Of a stretch of DNA of 64,000 bases, positions 1 to 11,979 are shown piece by piece; positions within the stretch are counted from its first letter, which is position 1, and every line of letters starts with the position of its first letter. The notes under the pieces are model-generated. The model was not told where the DNA came from. It saw nothing but the letters and a program-made list of their open reading frames with translations, and searched no databases. The DNA comes from Bemisia tabaci (Eukaryota > Arthropoda > Insecta > Hemiptera > Aleyrodidae), in the NCBI RefSeq assembly GCF_918797505.1, contig NC_092793.1:42954243-43018242 (forward strand). Direction: 5' to 3'. The translations under genes were made by a program, and so were the position numbers.

Positions 1-1154
1 TGTTTCGAATGAATCTACAGCTTGTTTCAAGCAACTTCTCAAAGTGCTGTCAGATACTTTTCCTGCATGACTCAACAACACCTCCCAGCAACCTATCTGA
101 CATATTTTGGATTGGTTTTCAATTAAAAATAAATATAATGTCTTTGAAACCTTTTTGAATATTTTGTTCGAATTTATACGTCACTTAAAATGTTTTTGAC
201 ACGTTTTAGAAATGTTTCATTGAATTACATAGAAACATTTCTAGGACCTTTCTAAAAATTTTCCTACCTAGTTCAAACTGAATCCACCAGAGGGCGTTGA
301 AGTTTAATTTTTCAATTTTACCAAATTTCAGCTTAATTTTTCGTCTCAAGCTATACTTTTTGGACATTTAATTATGTGGAGGTTATTAACACGGTTAATT
401 CCTTGTATGAATCGAGTTCATCTCCATAAAAGCTCAAAAGTTATGGATTATCTAGAATATTGAAACCGTACATCGTGCTTTGCGTATACTTCTCTAAAGT
501 GAAGGTGTTCTAATCCCTCTGATAGGTTGATAATGATGAAGTGTAACGATTCAGCCCTCATGCAGGGTTGGTATAAAGGATGCCTGCTGTGATGGTTCTA
601 ATTCCACAGCGACATTAGTTAAAACAAATGTCTGAAAATTTTTGATACTTATAGCCTCGGTGCCGATACCTCACTGAGATGTGTTGAAAAGGTATGAGAG
701 ACATCTATCGGACGTATCTGTGAAACGAAATTTAGGGGTGACATAGAGTTGTTTTAGAAACCTTCTCAAAACCGTCGGGACACATGATATGTTTTCAAGA
801 TGTTTCAACAAACCACTGAAAGGTTTTGAAAACATTTTTGAAACGTTTCGACGATACAAAGGAATGTCATGCCTCTCACCGAAATGTTTCAAGAATATGT
901 CAGATATATTTCTGCGACGAATTTGTGGTGCCGATACCTCACTGAGATGTGTTGTAAAGGTATGAGAAACATCTATCGGACGTATCTGTGAAACAAAATT
1001 TAGGGGTGACATAGAGTTGTTTTAGAAACCTTTTCAAAACCGTCTGGACACATGATATGTTTTCAAGATGTTTCATTGAAATGTTTTAAAGAAATTTTTT
1101 CGGATCAATGACACATTTTAAAAACATCTTCAATCTGACCTGTGCTACCAGGGG
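1..1154. repeat. Word-array element, 3' end with CCC..GGTAGCA-type terminus
   Basis: AT-rich non-coding DNA full of variations on the short palindromic word GAAACRTTTC. A block beginning near 660 is repeated directly near 929 (period about 269 bp). The stretch ends at 1154 in TGCTACCAGGGG, the inverse of the CCC..GTAGCA-type ends seen on other elements in the window (8363, 36986, 55255). Its other end lies outside the window. No gene was seen; the short reading frames here are spurious. Confidence 0.55.
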
Positions 1155-2669
1155 ATTGTTATAAAGTTCATAATTAAGGGAAAGCCAAAAAATTAGCTCA
1201 CTTTTACGAGTAGAAGCTGAGATATTCGCGATTGAACCCGGACTATTTTCTGTGCGGCGGAGGTAAATGGGCGCTCCGCGTCGCCGTCGCCTTACCTTGC
1301 TCGAGCACTTCGGCCAGGAAACCCCCTCTCCCCACCAGGTAGCTACGATGTCGCATTGTTTACACTCACAAGGGGAACTTACGGACCTGCTGCCTCCGAT
1401 TGGGCTGAATTTTTTTTTACAGACTCTATGGACCAATTCTAGAGGTGAAGTTGAGCCGTTTTCCCGAATGCGCAATAGGAAGGGCGTGAAAAATTCCCAA
1501 AAGTTGCGTTTTCGGCGTGTGATTTGGTCTTTCGGCGCTTGGCAACACTGAAGCAGCCTCTTGTACCGCTTTATCGGCCTGAAGGTTTCAGCGGAGTCCG
1601 GAGCCCTACTGCACACGTACTGGTTCCATGATAGTGATGTCCCGGGTTCGATCCTCGACTTTTTATTTTCCGCATGATCACGTAACATTTTATTTTTAAT
1701 TCTTCATCCGCATTTATAAATCAAGCAGTTCCGATCACTATCCCCCCCCCCTCATTTTACGTACATTTTCCCCCGATATTTATTCACAGTGGCCACATAT
1801 AATCGTATGAAACTTCATTGATATAAATTAATGAATTAAAAAGCAAAAGGCTAAAATAATGTGTTTCTTGTGACCCTTGCGTGCACATGGGTTTGGGTTG
1901 CTCTTCGATTTATTTACACATTACATATTTTTCCAGGAAAACCATTGGGAGCAATGTAGTAACAAATAAGGTTTTGCCTTTGCTTTTTAATTCATTAATT
2001 TATATCAATGAAGTTTCATACGATTATATGTGGCCACTGTGAATAAATATCGGGGGAAAATGTACGTAAAATGAGGGGGGGGATAGTGATCGGAACTGCT
2101 TGATTTATAAATGCGTATGAAGAATTAAAAATAAAATGTTACGTGATCATGCGGAAAATAAAAAGTCGAGGATCGAACCCGGGACATCACTATCATGGAA
2201 CCAGTACGTGTGCAGTAGGGCTCCGGACTCCGCTGAAACCTTCAGGCCGATAAAGCGGTACAAGAGGCTGCTTCAGTGTTGCCAAGCGCCGCAAGACCAA
2301 ATCACACGCCGAAAACGCAACTTTTGGGAATTTTTCACGCCCTTCCTATTGCGCATTCGGGAAAACGGCTCAACTTCACCTCTAGAATTGGTCCATAGAG
2401 TCTGTAAAAAAAAATTCAGCCCAATCGGAGGCAGCAGGTCCGTAAGTTCCCCTTGTGAGTGTAAACAATGCGACATCGTAGCTACCTGGTGGGGAGAGGG
2501 GGTTTCCTGGCCGAAGTGCTCGAGCAAGGTAAGGCGACGGCGACGCGGAGCGCCCATTTACCTCCGCCGCACAGAAAATAGTCCGGGTTCAATCGCGAAT
2601 ATCTCAGCTTCTACTCGTAAAAGTGAGCTAATTTTTTGGCTTTCCCTTAATTATGAACTTTATAACAAT
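1155..2669. mobile_element. Long palindrome (foldback-like element)
   Basis: The arms at about 1155-1852 and 1977-2669 are near-perfect reverse complements around a spacer of about 124 bp. The arms carry a long mirrored reading frame, but it has no recognisable domain and includes a tRNA-like B-box (GGGTTCGATCC near 1645 on the plus strand), so I treat it as non-coding. Scattered single-base differences between arms argue against a simple assembly artefact. Confidence 0.75.
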
Positions 2670-3029
2670 CTATTAAAGTTTCATCAACTTTCATAGAGAG
2701 CCGCTGAGCCCATGCTCTGTGCGGGGTTCTTTGCACCCGAATTATTGGAACACCTCTTATAAACTAACAGCTGTTGAGTCCCGGCTTATCATCGGTTGCT
2801 GCGCGTAACGCGCAAATTTCACGGAATCTCGCGGCAAAACTCATCGATGATTTGATTACCTCAATTTTCAGCTCCTATTTTCGGCGTGTGAAGTGGGCTC
2901 CAATCGATATTTTTATCAGATATTAATAAAAGAAAAACAGTCTTGCCAACTCGTAAAATTGCCACTGCGAGAGCTAAGCACTTCCAGAGTCATTCTAATG
3001 TGCTTCCAGAACTATCTTCAATTTTGGTA

Positions 3030-3078
<49 letters not shown>

Positions 3079-3847
3079 AGAGCAAACAAATTTTCGGGAA
3101 AGAAGTAAAAAAGGTTTGCACTTTACAACAGAAATTCCAAATTTATAAAAGATTTTGATCATAATAATGAAAAAAAATTGAAACAATAAACATTCTCGGA
3201 GGAGGAATAAAATAACATACAAAAACATAGGAATATACAGTTATTATAAAGAGCATCTAGTGATAAGTAAAGGAATGCCAAATTTCCACATCATACTTTT
3301 GACCCGAGGATTTCGACTTGAATCGTAGGTACACTGATGTGAAATAATATTACCGTTAGTCCAAGACGGACAGTTTACGAATTTTCAGCGATTAAATCAC
3401 GCGTCATAGTGCATGTACACGTAATTAGTGAAGTATACATACAGTCTTGTAGGCGCTAAAATATCCGTTTCGCGCCGGACACAGCCGCACTGGTTTTTTT
3501 AGCTTTTTATATCGTTAGCAAGCGTGTTCTTAACTTTAAACCAAAGAAAAACCTCGTGCCTCGCGCGCGTTTTTATTGTGATTGTGAGTATTTAGTCGAT
3601 TGGCTCGTTCTTGCGTGCCTCGCGCATCCACCGCGGGATAAGTGTATTTTCCACAGGATAAGTATACTCCACTATTTAGCGGTAGTTAAGTGTGGCATAG
3701 GAATTAGTCAACAATTTTTTTAAAAAATCAGGATTAAAAAACGTTTGTCAAAGAACTCTCTTCTCGTGACCCACCGTGTGTCAAATGTCTGTCAAAAAAC
3801 TTCCTTCTGGTGACCCACCGTGCGACGGAGCATTTATCCAAAATATT
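2670..3847. other. Intergenic, no gene seen; 43-nt poly-A tract
   Basis: Non-coding DNA with a run of 43 A at 3033-3075, possibly the tail of an old retroposed insert. A short sequence ending in gtgacccaccgtg occurs twice near 3766-3812. I see no conserved reading frame. Confidence 0.5.
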
Positions 3848-4075
3848 CAAACTACGTATCTCCGTTTGCGACGTTGCAAACTTCCTGTCATACTATATTT
3901 TTTCTTCGGACAACTCGTCAACTTAATTTCTGGAAAACTACCTTGATTTTTTTTCTCTGAAAAAGAATATTCTTTAATAATTTCAAGCTATAAAAGTTTG
4001 CTCGTTTCTCTGCAAAAAATAAAATCGACGCGCAGATTTTGAAACACCGGAATGGTGATACGCGGTTGCTACGTG
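3848..4075. mobile_element. MITE-like element, copy A of the ACGTATCTC family
   Basis: It begins with ctacgtatctccgtttgcga and shares this and the following bases (cttcctgtcatact) with the element at 53559-53820. It ends with the inverse-type sequence ggtgatacgcggttgctacg. It is more diverged than the second copy, its terminal repeats are degraded, and it has no coding capacity. Confidence 0.55.
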
Positions 4076-4974
4076 TATAAAAACCAGTTGAGGTGATTCC
4101 ATGAAATTTTGCATCTACCACACTTTGTTTAACCTTGGGGAAACGATTCGTTCGTGAGTTACGGCGATTTTTCTGCGCGTTCCCGGTTACGCGTGGGCGG
4201 CATACCTATCGGCGGAGCTCCATCCCGCGCGGGCAAGGCAGAGGTTGTTTCACCGCTAGGCAGGGCTTTATATTCATGCTGTAGGCTGTAATTATCGATA
4301 TTTTCTCCTTCCCCCACCCTTCCCCTCAAATAAATATTTTTTTTTATACTTCGTTATACAGGGTGTCCCGGACCACCCGTACCCGGTCTTTTTCTCGGTT
4401 GGTTTAGTTGGTGTATTCTGCTGTTTTAGCTGTCTCAGTAATTTCCTCTAAAAGAGTTTAGACGAATTTTGAGGAAAACTCGATTTCGAAAATTTTGCAT
4501 TGACGGCTTTCTTCGCTATCACGGCAGAATACCCTACAACCCCTGCTTCTCTTTTCCCGCGTCTCTCCCCTCTTATTTACTCGAGAGAAAAAAAGAGGAA
4601 GAAAATCCGAAAGCCGCCTCCTAAAATTTGCCGCCCGGTGCCATGGCACTCTTGGCCCACCCCTAAATCCGGCTCTGATTATACTGTCACTCTGACATTA
4701 CTCTGTCATTACTCTGCCATCACTCTTATCTGAACATTCAGAGGTTGACACGATGTCCCTGTGATAGCAGAGTGTTCGACGGACATCGCTGATATCACAA
4801 ACCGCTTTATGAAACACATGGTAGATGTCATTATGACATCAGAGTGACGTCACAGTGTCCTACTTTTATTGAGGAGCGAATTCATGCATTTTAATACTTT
4901 GTTCGAGATTTAGACTCCTCCTATTTATTTCTCCCTTTGTTATTCATCCATTATTGGATCTTAAGGAACAATAT
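4076..4974. other. Intergenic, no gene seen
   Basis: Contains an acagggtgtcccgg motif near 4359, which resembles the end of the palindrome starting at 4975 and may be the terminus of a related insertion. From about 4680 to 4860 there are degenerate TCTGTCATTACTC/GACATCAGAGTGAC words. No coding sequence was recognised. Confidence 0.4.
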
Positions 4975-6261
4975 ACAGGGTGTCTCACGAAAAACGAGCC
5001 ACCTTGAATATCTGCCGAACGCGTCAAAATTTCGACAAACGGTAAAAGACGTGTTCATTTATATCGAGGGGGACACCTTTTGGCGTATTTGAAATTTTCC
5101 CAAACTGCGGGAGGGGCGCGGAGCGGGGGGTGCCCCACCCGTAAGTCGAACTTTTCAAATGGCACCCCTACTTTTTTATTTCAGAAATCAATTCTACGCA
5201 AAAAAACAAGCCACCCTGTCCAAACCGAATGTAATTCGGACAATTTTTCAGTGATTGACAGAGGTTGAAACATTTTTTTCATGCTCTTTTCAAAAATTTC
5301 CCACGCCCAATGGAATTGCTGCATCAAACCAAACTCTCCGCCAAAAAAATTCTTAAAAATTGCACTTTTGATAAAAAATAAAAAAAAATCTGCTGCGCTC
5401 GAAATCTGGAGCACGCAGAGCCCTTCTTTGTGACTTTAAAATTCGTTCTACCGAACATTTCCGAGGGGCGCTCATCGGGAGGGAGGAGTAAGTCTTAGAC
5501 AAGAATTATTATTATTTTTTCTGCAGCATAAGAAACCGTGGCCATGAAGAAGCAGTTAAGTTGAAAAACAACGCACCGCGGAAAAATAGCGTCCTCAGAA
5601 GTATCAAGGTCCGGCTCAAGTCGTTGACCCCCCCCCCCCCCCCCCAAAAAAAAAGCTAATCCATTTGTTTTTCTACTTTACTGCTCCTTCATGGACACGG
5701 TTTCTTATGCTTCAGAAAAAATAATAATAATTCTTGTCTAAGACTTACTCCTCCCTCCCGATGAGCGCCCTTCGGAAATGTTCGGTAGAACGAATTTTGA
5801 TGTCGCAAAGAAGGGCTCTGCGTGCTCCAGATTTCGAGTGCAGCAGATTTTTTTTTATTTTTTATCGAAAGTGCAATGTTTAAGAATTTTTTTGGCGGAG
5901 AGTTTGGTTTGATACAGCAATTCCATTGGGCGTGGGAAATTTTTGAAAAGAGCATGAAAAAAATGTTTCAAATTCTGTCAATCACTGAAAAATTGTCCGA
6001 ATTACATTCGGTTTGGACAGGGTGGCTTGTTTTTTTGCGTAGAATTGATTTCTGAAATAAAAAAGTAGGGGTGCCATTTGAAAAGTTCGACTTACGGGTG
6101 GGGCACCCCCCGCCCCGCGCCCCTCCCGCGGTTTGGGAAAATTTCAAATACGCCAAAAGGTGTCCCCCTCGATATAAATGAACACGTCTTTTACCGTTTG
6201 TCGAAATTCCGACGCGTTCGGCAGATATTCAAGGTGGCTCGTTTTTCGTGAGACACCCTGT
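4975..6261. mobile_element. Long palindrome with ACAGGGTGTCTC ends
   Basis: The arms at about 4975-5570 and 5670-6261 are inverted copies with scattered differences. The outer ends are ACAGGGTGTCTCACG and its complement, flanked by T/A. The centre holds an 18-nt C run and an A run (about 5629-5653). The mirrored reading frames in the arms show no domain. It is probably a foldback transposable element. Confidence 0.75.
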
Positions 6262-7585
6262 AGACAAGGAAAATAGAGACACCTCACTTTCCTTGTTCCG
6301 TCGGTGAGTATTTAAAAAAATGCAACCTCCTGCCTTTCACATTTGGCTACCATCTTTGATTTGGAGCGCCCCCTTTGACCGGGGGGCCTTGTGGAGTTAA
6401 TTTATGAAATCTACGACCAAAATTACATAGGAAATGATACCTCACATGAGACAGACTGAGCTTTTTAAAATACCGATTTCCTGGACCCCCTTATTACGGC
6501 CGCCACTTTCAATTTTAAGTACTTTGAGGGGTGTTCCGGGGTCGCACCATTTTTAACTTTTAGGAAGTTGTTCAGGGGGACGTACTGATGACGATTACAT
6601 AGGGAAAGTTCGTTACGCAATTTTTCCCGGTCAAACCGCACTTCTCCCTCAATATCATAGCACGATCCTGCTTCTCGAGCCGTACACTTTTTGGAGGATT
6701 GTGCAAAATAGTTGGAACTTTTTTTGAAACTGAGGAAGTTCTGATGACATTGGCATCTTCAACACTTGCGTACAGTTCATTTATACCCTCTTTCGACTTA
6801 TTTTCGTGAAGAATGAGTCTTTTAAACCGCTACTTTGCAAGACCTCGGAAATTCTGAGGACCAAAAAAATAAATACCGAGGTGAGTTTTTCTAGTTCAAT
6901 TTGATTTTTATCGTTTACAAAGACGTCTTCCTAATGTAAAATTCCATCCTCTACAATTTGAATACAGTGGCATTTTTCTCGTAAACGCACGATTTCAGCG
7001 TAAAATCAAGTTTTTTGTACGAAATCGAGGTCTAAACCCAAATACCATAATTTCATCACAAAATCGACCTTTGGCACCATTTAAAATGGTTGAAATTGGC
7101 CCAAATTTATTGGCAACCATGTTTTTTTACCAAACGTCATCGATTTCCGCCCGGGGAGCGGAACACTTCAGACTTTCATTTTTTTTGACGCACCCTAAGG
7201 TACTCCCCATAAATTGTGTGAGAAAAAATGAGGGAAAAAAGATTGGAAGGATTTGAAGAAGATCAAAGTTGGGTCAACATGCGCAAATCGTTTGTGCAAA
7301 TCGCGCGTTTTTTTAAAACGTTGCACTGTATACCTGAGAGTGAGAAGAGGCGGCAAAAACCTATATCCGGCTCTGATTATAATGATTTGTTTCACAAATC
7401 ATTGTGCCCTCACAATGACGAGGTCATTATGTTTCACTTTTATATCGGAAGAGACTTTTACTGTATGTTTGTACGTAAAAATGCTATCCAGTCAATTTTT
7501 ACAACATTTTTTGAAGTTGCATACTTTGCACTGTTACCCCACTCATTACATCAGTGTAGACTATAGACGATTGTGTTAGTAGGTA
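6262..7585. other. Intergenic, no gene seen
   Basis: A 1.3 kb unique-looking region. The short frames here have no recognisable domains and no matching structure. Confidence 0.4.
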
Positions 7586-8015
7586 GAGTACCTTTATAGA
7601 CAGAGTATGGCCATTCGTATCTTATTACTACAAGAAAACTGTGCCGCTTTTTGATTGGTCAACGAGTTGTTAGGCTTCATGATGCTCTTACGGCCGTAAA
7701 TAAACAAACAAAATGGCGGCTCACAGTAACATTGATAAGAAGCTAAATTTGACAAAAATTTCAATTATGCGGCAGTAACAATTTAAACTAGCATTTCTAC
7801 GAATACCACACGAAAAACACGTGAAAACACTGTTAAATCGCCTAATTTTGCCTTTATCACAGGAGGATATAAGATGTGCATAACCTCAAACTTGCTTGCC
7901 CTAAAAGCCATCTTGTTTGTTTATTTACGGCCGTAAGAACATCGTGTCAGCCTATTTTCACGCGACCAATGAAAATCCGGCACAAGAATGGCCATACTCT
8001 GTTTATAAAGGTACT
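7586..8015. mobile_element. MITE-like element with long imperfect TIRs
   Basis: Left end gagtacctttata and right end tataaaggtactc are inverse, as are the internal ttacggccgtaa blocks near 7689 and 7928. About 430 bp, with no coding capacity. The subterminal homology is imperfect but runs for roughly 100 bp or more on each side. Confidence 0.65.
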
Positions 8016-8362
8016 CTTTCAGTAGGTACTAACAAATTTTCGATGCCAACTTTTTTCTTTGCAGATTTTTTTTTTTTGGTATCATTCACATAAAATAAGA
8101 AAAATAAGAAAGTGATTGTGAAGGGATTTTTAATTTGCATAGTCCGATAGGTGAGCTTCGGTTTTTCTCTTTTTTTCTTTCTTTCTTTGCAATTATAATA
8201 TAATGGCATCATGATTTCTTGTCAGAGCTGACTAGCTATGTTTTCTGTACGCCGAGCGCATGTGTCTCTAAGCAATTGTTTTGAATCCTTCAACCGTTCT
8301 ATAGATATTTGGAAGATACCAATTTTTCCCGCTATTCTTATTTAGGACGATGACCAAGGATG

Positions 8363-8708
8363 CCCAAGTAGCACAGAGCAACGAGAATATTAAAATGATA
8401 TTGCAATTTAATGCAATAAAATTACGATTTCCACCTACGATAAAATTGCAGTAGGTATAGGTTCTTTTACATGATTTGGTAAGTAAGTGACGATTTCTAA
8501 GATGGAAAAGTTTTATGTGTGAGGATGGTAGACAATTTAAAACGCAAAGAAATTGAAATTGCAACTTACGTATTTCAATTTTATTGCAATAAATTTCAAC
8601 GGGAGGAGCTCCCTCGATTTTAAAATAGACAATATACACAACAATCCGACAGAAAAGTAACCATCTCGGCATGGAATAAATTGAAAAGTCCAATCTGTGC
8701 TACTTGGG
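8363..8708. mobile_element. Word-array MITE with CCCAAGTAGCACAGA TIRs
   Basis: The terminal inverted repeats CCCAAGTAGCACAGA and TCTGTGCTACTTGGG enclose 346 bp. The interior is built from ATTGCAAT/TTGCAATAAAAT words. It belongs to the same end-defined group as 36986-38257 and 55255-55591. No transposase is present. Confidence 0.75.
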
Positions 8709-9880
8709 GGAAGGAAGATCACCTGGGGTGGTTACCGGCTGATTTGATTCGTAAAGAGTCTAACAGTCATTATTAGATCGAAATCAAGTAGGGGAGAGTG
8801 GGGTTATTTGAGCCAGTTTTAGAAAAACGCTCCTAAGTCTTATTTAGAATTTTTTTTGTCTAATCTCATGATTTAATGCGATCAAGTATACTCTTAGCTA
8901 TTTAATTTATGCCGGAATATATTTTTTGTGCATGAAATAAAGTCAAAATCTGCATTTGAGCAGGGTAACCTTTTTGGCTCATTTAACCGCGATCATGGGG
9001 TCTAATGAGCCACCCCTGGGGTTAACTGAGTTATATAATAGATATTTGTCAAACCTGTAAGAGATATATCTTTAAATGTTTAAACTTTGCACTATAAAAA
9101 AAGCAAATGAACAAGAAATATGGAAAGGGGGGGATTGGGGTTTCCTTTTTCATCCTTCAATGTAAAGTTTGCAATGACTTGATGGGCATTTTCTTTTTCT
9201 TTTTCTTTTTTTTTGGTACTTGTTTAATGAATGAGTTCACCTGATGTAAATAAAATTATGAATGAATAAATGGACGTTTTTCTCAAAAACATAAAGACGG
9301 AGTGCTCGTATCTAAAAGCAAGGGGGAAAAGTGAAGCCTGCATGGTTTGGCGCTGGGTGCTTGTGCGAGTGTGTAAATGAGTGCGGAAATCCATGGCGGC
9401 AAACGGAAATTTGATTTAAACTTGTCCTCTTGATTTTTCCACATTTCTTCTTCGAAACGTATTTTAAATGCCTAAAACGAATATATTAAGAAAGTTGGGA
9501 CTGCGTCTTATTATATTACACCTACTTTTGCTCGGTAATAGGCAGTAATCTCAGATAAAGTTAGTTTTTCTTCTGCTCATGGTGGTTCTACAGGTTCAAA
9601 CAGGCTGTTACAATTATAGATGATCGTTACTCCCAAATGAAATTAATCGGTCGACGACGGACCAAAGCTAACCTAAAGTTAAAAAAATATGAGTGGGTAA
9701 GTGAATTTGGGCAAAAATCAACCTAGAATACTTTGTTTCCGCAATTTTATTTAGTTCCCGCCCTACATTTGAATTTCAAACTTGTCCCGATTTCGCCGCC
9801 AATCCTGTAGCCAATAGTGGAGGTGGTTGAAAAAAGCTTCATTTTTTGCTTTTAGCCCTCCGTCTTTATGTCTTTGGTAT

Positions 9881-10080
9881 TTCTGTCAAACGGAACTAAG
9901 CGCCAATTTGAGTTCCTTTTGAGGAATTTAGAACGCTGGATACCGCGTTCTGTCAAACGGAACTAAGCGCCATGGAAAAGCATTGCGAGTATAGGACGGA
10001 ATGAGCCCGACGCCCGGTTTTGCCGCCAATCAAAGCCCCCCTCTACCTCCCCCTATGGCGCTTGGTTCCGTTTGACAGAA
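9881..10080. mobile_element. Small inverted-repeat element, TTCTGTCAAACGG ends
   Basis: The left end ttctgtcaaacggaactaag is inverse to the right end cttggttccgtttgacagaa. A second direct copy of the left word lies near 9947. Length 200 bp, non-coding, nested in the larger TA-flanked element. Confidence 0.6.
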
Positions 10081-10794
10081 AAACGTCCAAATAGATAAAT
10101 GATTAATGATAACTTTTGGTTGGTATGAGAGGAGTGTTAAAAGAAGGTAACCTTAAGAATAGGTATTTAGAATTTCAGAATAACGAGGTGATAAGAATCC
10201 ACTTTTTTGGCAAAAAGTATGAATCTTCTTTTAGAGGCTGAAATAAGAATTTTGGAAAGTTTTGAAGGTTTTCTGGAGAACATTTTTTTTTTCAACCCTG
10301 CATTTCATGCCCACCAAAATAATGCAATTTTACGGCTTTAAGCAGAATTCTTCTGGGAATTCTTGGAACCGCCTTTTTTCTGATAAACTTTCTAGTCATG
10401 ATTTCTGCAGAAAGAAAAATTCAGAAAATCAGTTAAGATCTAGACTTGGTGAGTGGCTCATGTCACCCCCCCCCCCCCAAAAAAATGACTAATTTAGCCC
10501 CCAAGCAGGTTAGAATTTTCAAAGGATGCTGAGGAAATTTCAAAATAATTTTTTTCAACGTTCTAAAAGGCCGAAATGTGGGGAAACAAGTCTACTTTTC
10601 AAAACAATTTACAGCATTATGATCCAAAGTGAGTACTTAACAATGTGCACAAACTTCTTGAATGAAAAATTGCCGTTTTAGGCCGAATGCGACGGCTGCC
10701 GTGCTAAGCAAGAACGCCGTAAATCCATCAAGATTTTCCCGCGTTTTTTAGAACTTAACACTATAAAATAGAAACTGTTCTACCCATACACCTC

Positions 10795-11433
10795 AAAGGA
10801 CCCCGCACACCTCTTGTGGGAAGCTGCACCATGACCGATTGCCTTCTGACTTATGTCATTCGATTCTCCTCAAGATGCTGATCAAGATGCGCCAACTTTC
10901 TACGATGCACCGTTTTCGCAAAAACCAAAGAGAAGATTCAATTATTCGGCGACTATGAGTAAAAAAGAACAAAGCATTTGAGAACTGGCCCGATGTAAAT
11001 AAGGAAAAACCGTAGCGCGTGTCCGTCTTCTTATCTGTACCTGCCGACTCAGGGGCTATCTCCCTCCCGCACTCGCCCGGTAGACGTTCAGACTTTCCTG
11101 TTCTTATGCTCTTCAAGAATCTGATTTGGATGGTCGAGCAAAACGGCGTGTGGAATTCGAGATAAGACTGCCGCTCGGTGCGGGAGTCCCCATGATTTCC
11201 TTGTTGACACACAGCCGCTTGTCAATCGAGCACTGAAATGAGGAATCTTTCTGGCTTTTAATCACCGAATAATTGAATTTACTCATAGGTTTTTTGCGAA
11301 AACGGTGCATCGTAGAAAGTTGGCGCGAGTATAAATTTTGATCAGCATCTTGAGGAGAATCGAATGACATAAGTCAGAAGGCAATCGGTCATGGTGCAGC
11401 TTCCCATCGGGAAAGAGGTGTGCGGGGTCCTTT
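10795..11433. mobile_element. Nested palindrome of about 640 bp
   Basis: The arms at about 10795-11000 and 11230-11433 are inverse copies with a few substitutions (ends aaaggaccccgcacacctc and its complement). The overlapping reading frames mirror one another and have no domain. It lies inside the 8791-11773 element. Confidence 0.65.
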
Positions 11434-11847
11434 TCAGGTTAAGTTTCTGATAGTTGATAGTATTTGCGAAAGAATTCTGTAGAAACATTGTCCCAAGGTA
11501 AAAAACACGTTTCTTTGCTATAAATCATTGTTTCCAAAAAATTTAAAATGGCGTTTCCGGCGTTTTTGCATGCGTTGCACGGCAGACGGCTCCGCAGCTA
11601 ATGCGACTCCAAAACAAAAACAAAGAATGCTGATGACGTCACTGCACATTTTTTTGGTAGAATACTAGTATTGCCCTCTTCCCACGCCGGCAAAACCGAA
11701 AAATCCCTATTAGGTAGGAAAATAGCCCGTGTGACTCATTGAACCCCGTGGCCCAAATAATTCCACTCTCCCCTAGGTACTATGATACCTCAAACCTCAT
11801 AAAGTTTTTCTTGACGACCGTTCTAGAATGTTTACTTAACTTGAGAT

Positions 11848-11979
11848 TCATGGAATATTAGGAGGGCGAATCACAGGACCAAGATTGAGCAACTGAGCAT
11901 AAGCATGAGCATGAGCATGAGCATGAGCATGAGCATGAGCATGAGCATGAGCATGAGCATGAACGCTGGGATCAAGATG
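11848..11979 (-). other. In-frame open extension after the glass TGA stop
   Basis: Reading on past the glass stop in the same frame gives 43 more sense codons before the next TGA (11848-11850). They encode a short leader, ten His-Ala repeats made from (GCTCAT)n at 11902-11961, and a tail ending GPVIRPPNIP. The first stop sits in the context TGA-C, known to be the leakiest stop context in insects. This may be a readthrough C-terminus, or 3' UTR microsatellite that happens to stay open. I recall annotated alternative C-terminal forms of Drosophila glass but cannot verify that here. Confidence 0.45.

Larger units (their letters stand above)
8791..11773. mobile_element. TA-flanked non-autonomous DNA transposon (3.0 kb)
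   Basis: The inverted ends GGGGAGAGTGG and CCACTCTCCCC are extended by imperfect homology (ttatttgagcc against ggcccaaataa) and flanked on both sides by TA (8789-8790, 11774-11775). A TA duplication fits Tc1/mariner-like and related superfamilies. No transposase frame is visible. Two smaller inverted-repeat units are nested inside (9881-10080 and 10795-11433). Confidence 0.75.

Noticed and set aside
1086..2696. Two 186-200 residue mirrored reading frames
   Set aside because: They are the same sequence in the two arms of a palindrome, have no domain and include a tRNA-like box.
2893..3228. Frames with Lys or Phe runs
   Set aside because: Created by the 43-nt poly-A tract.
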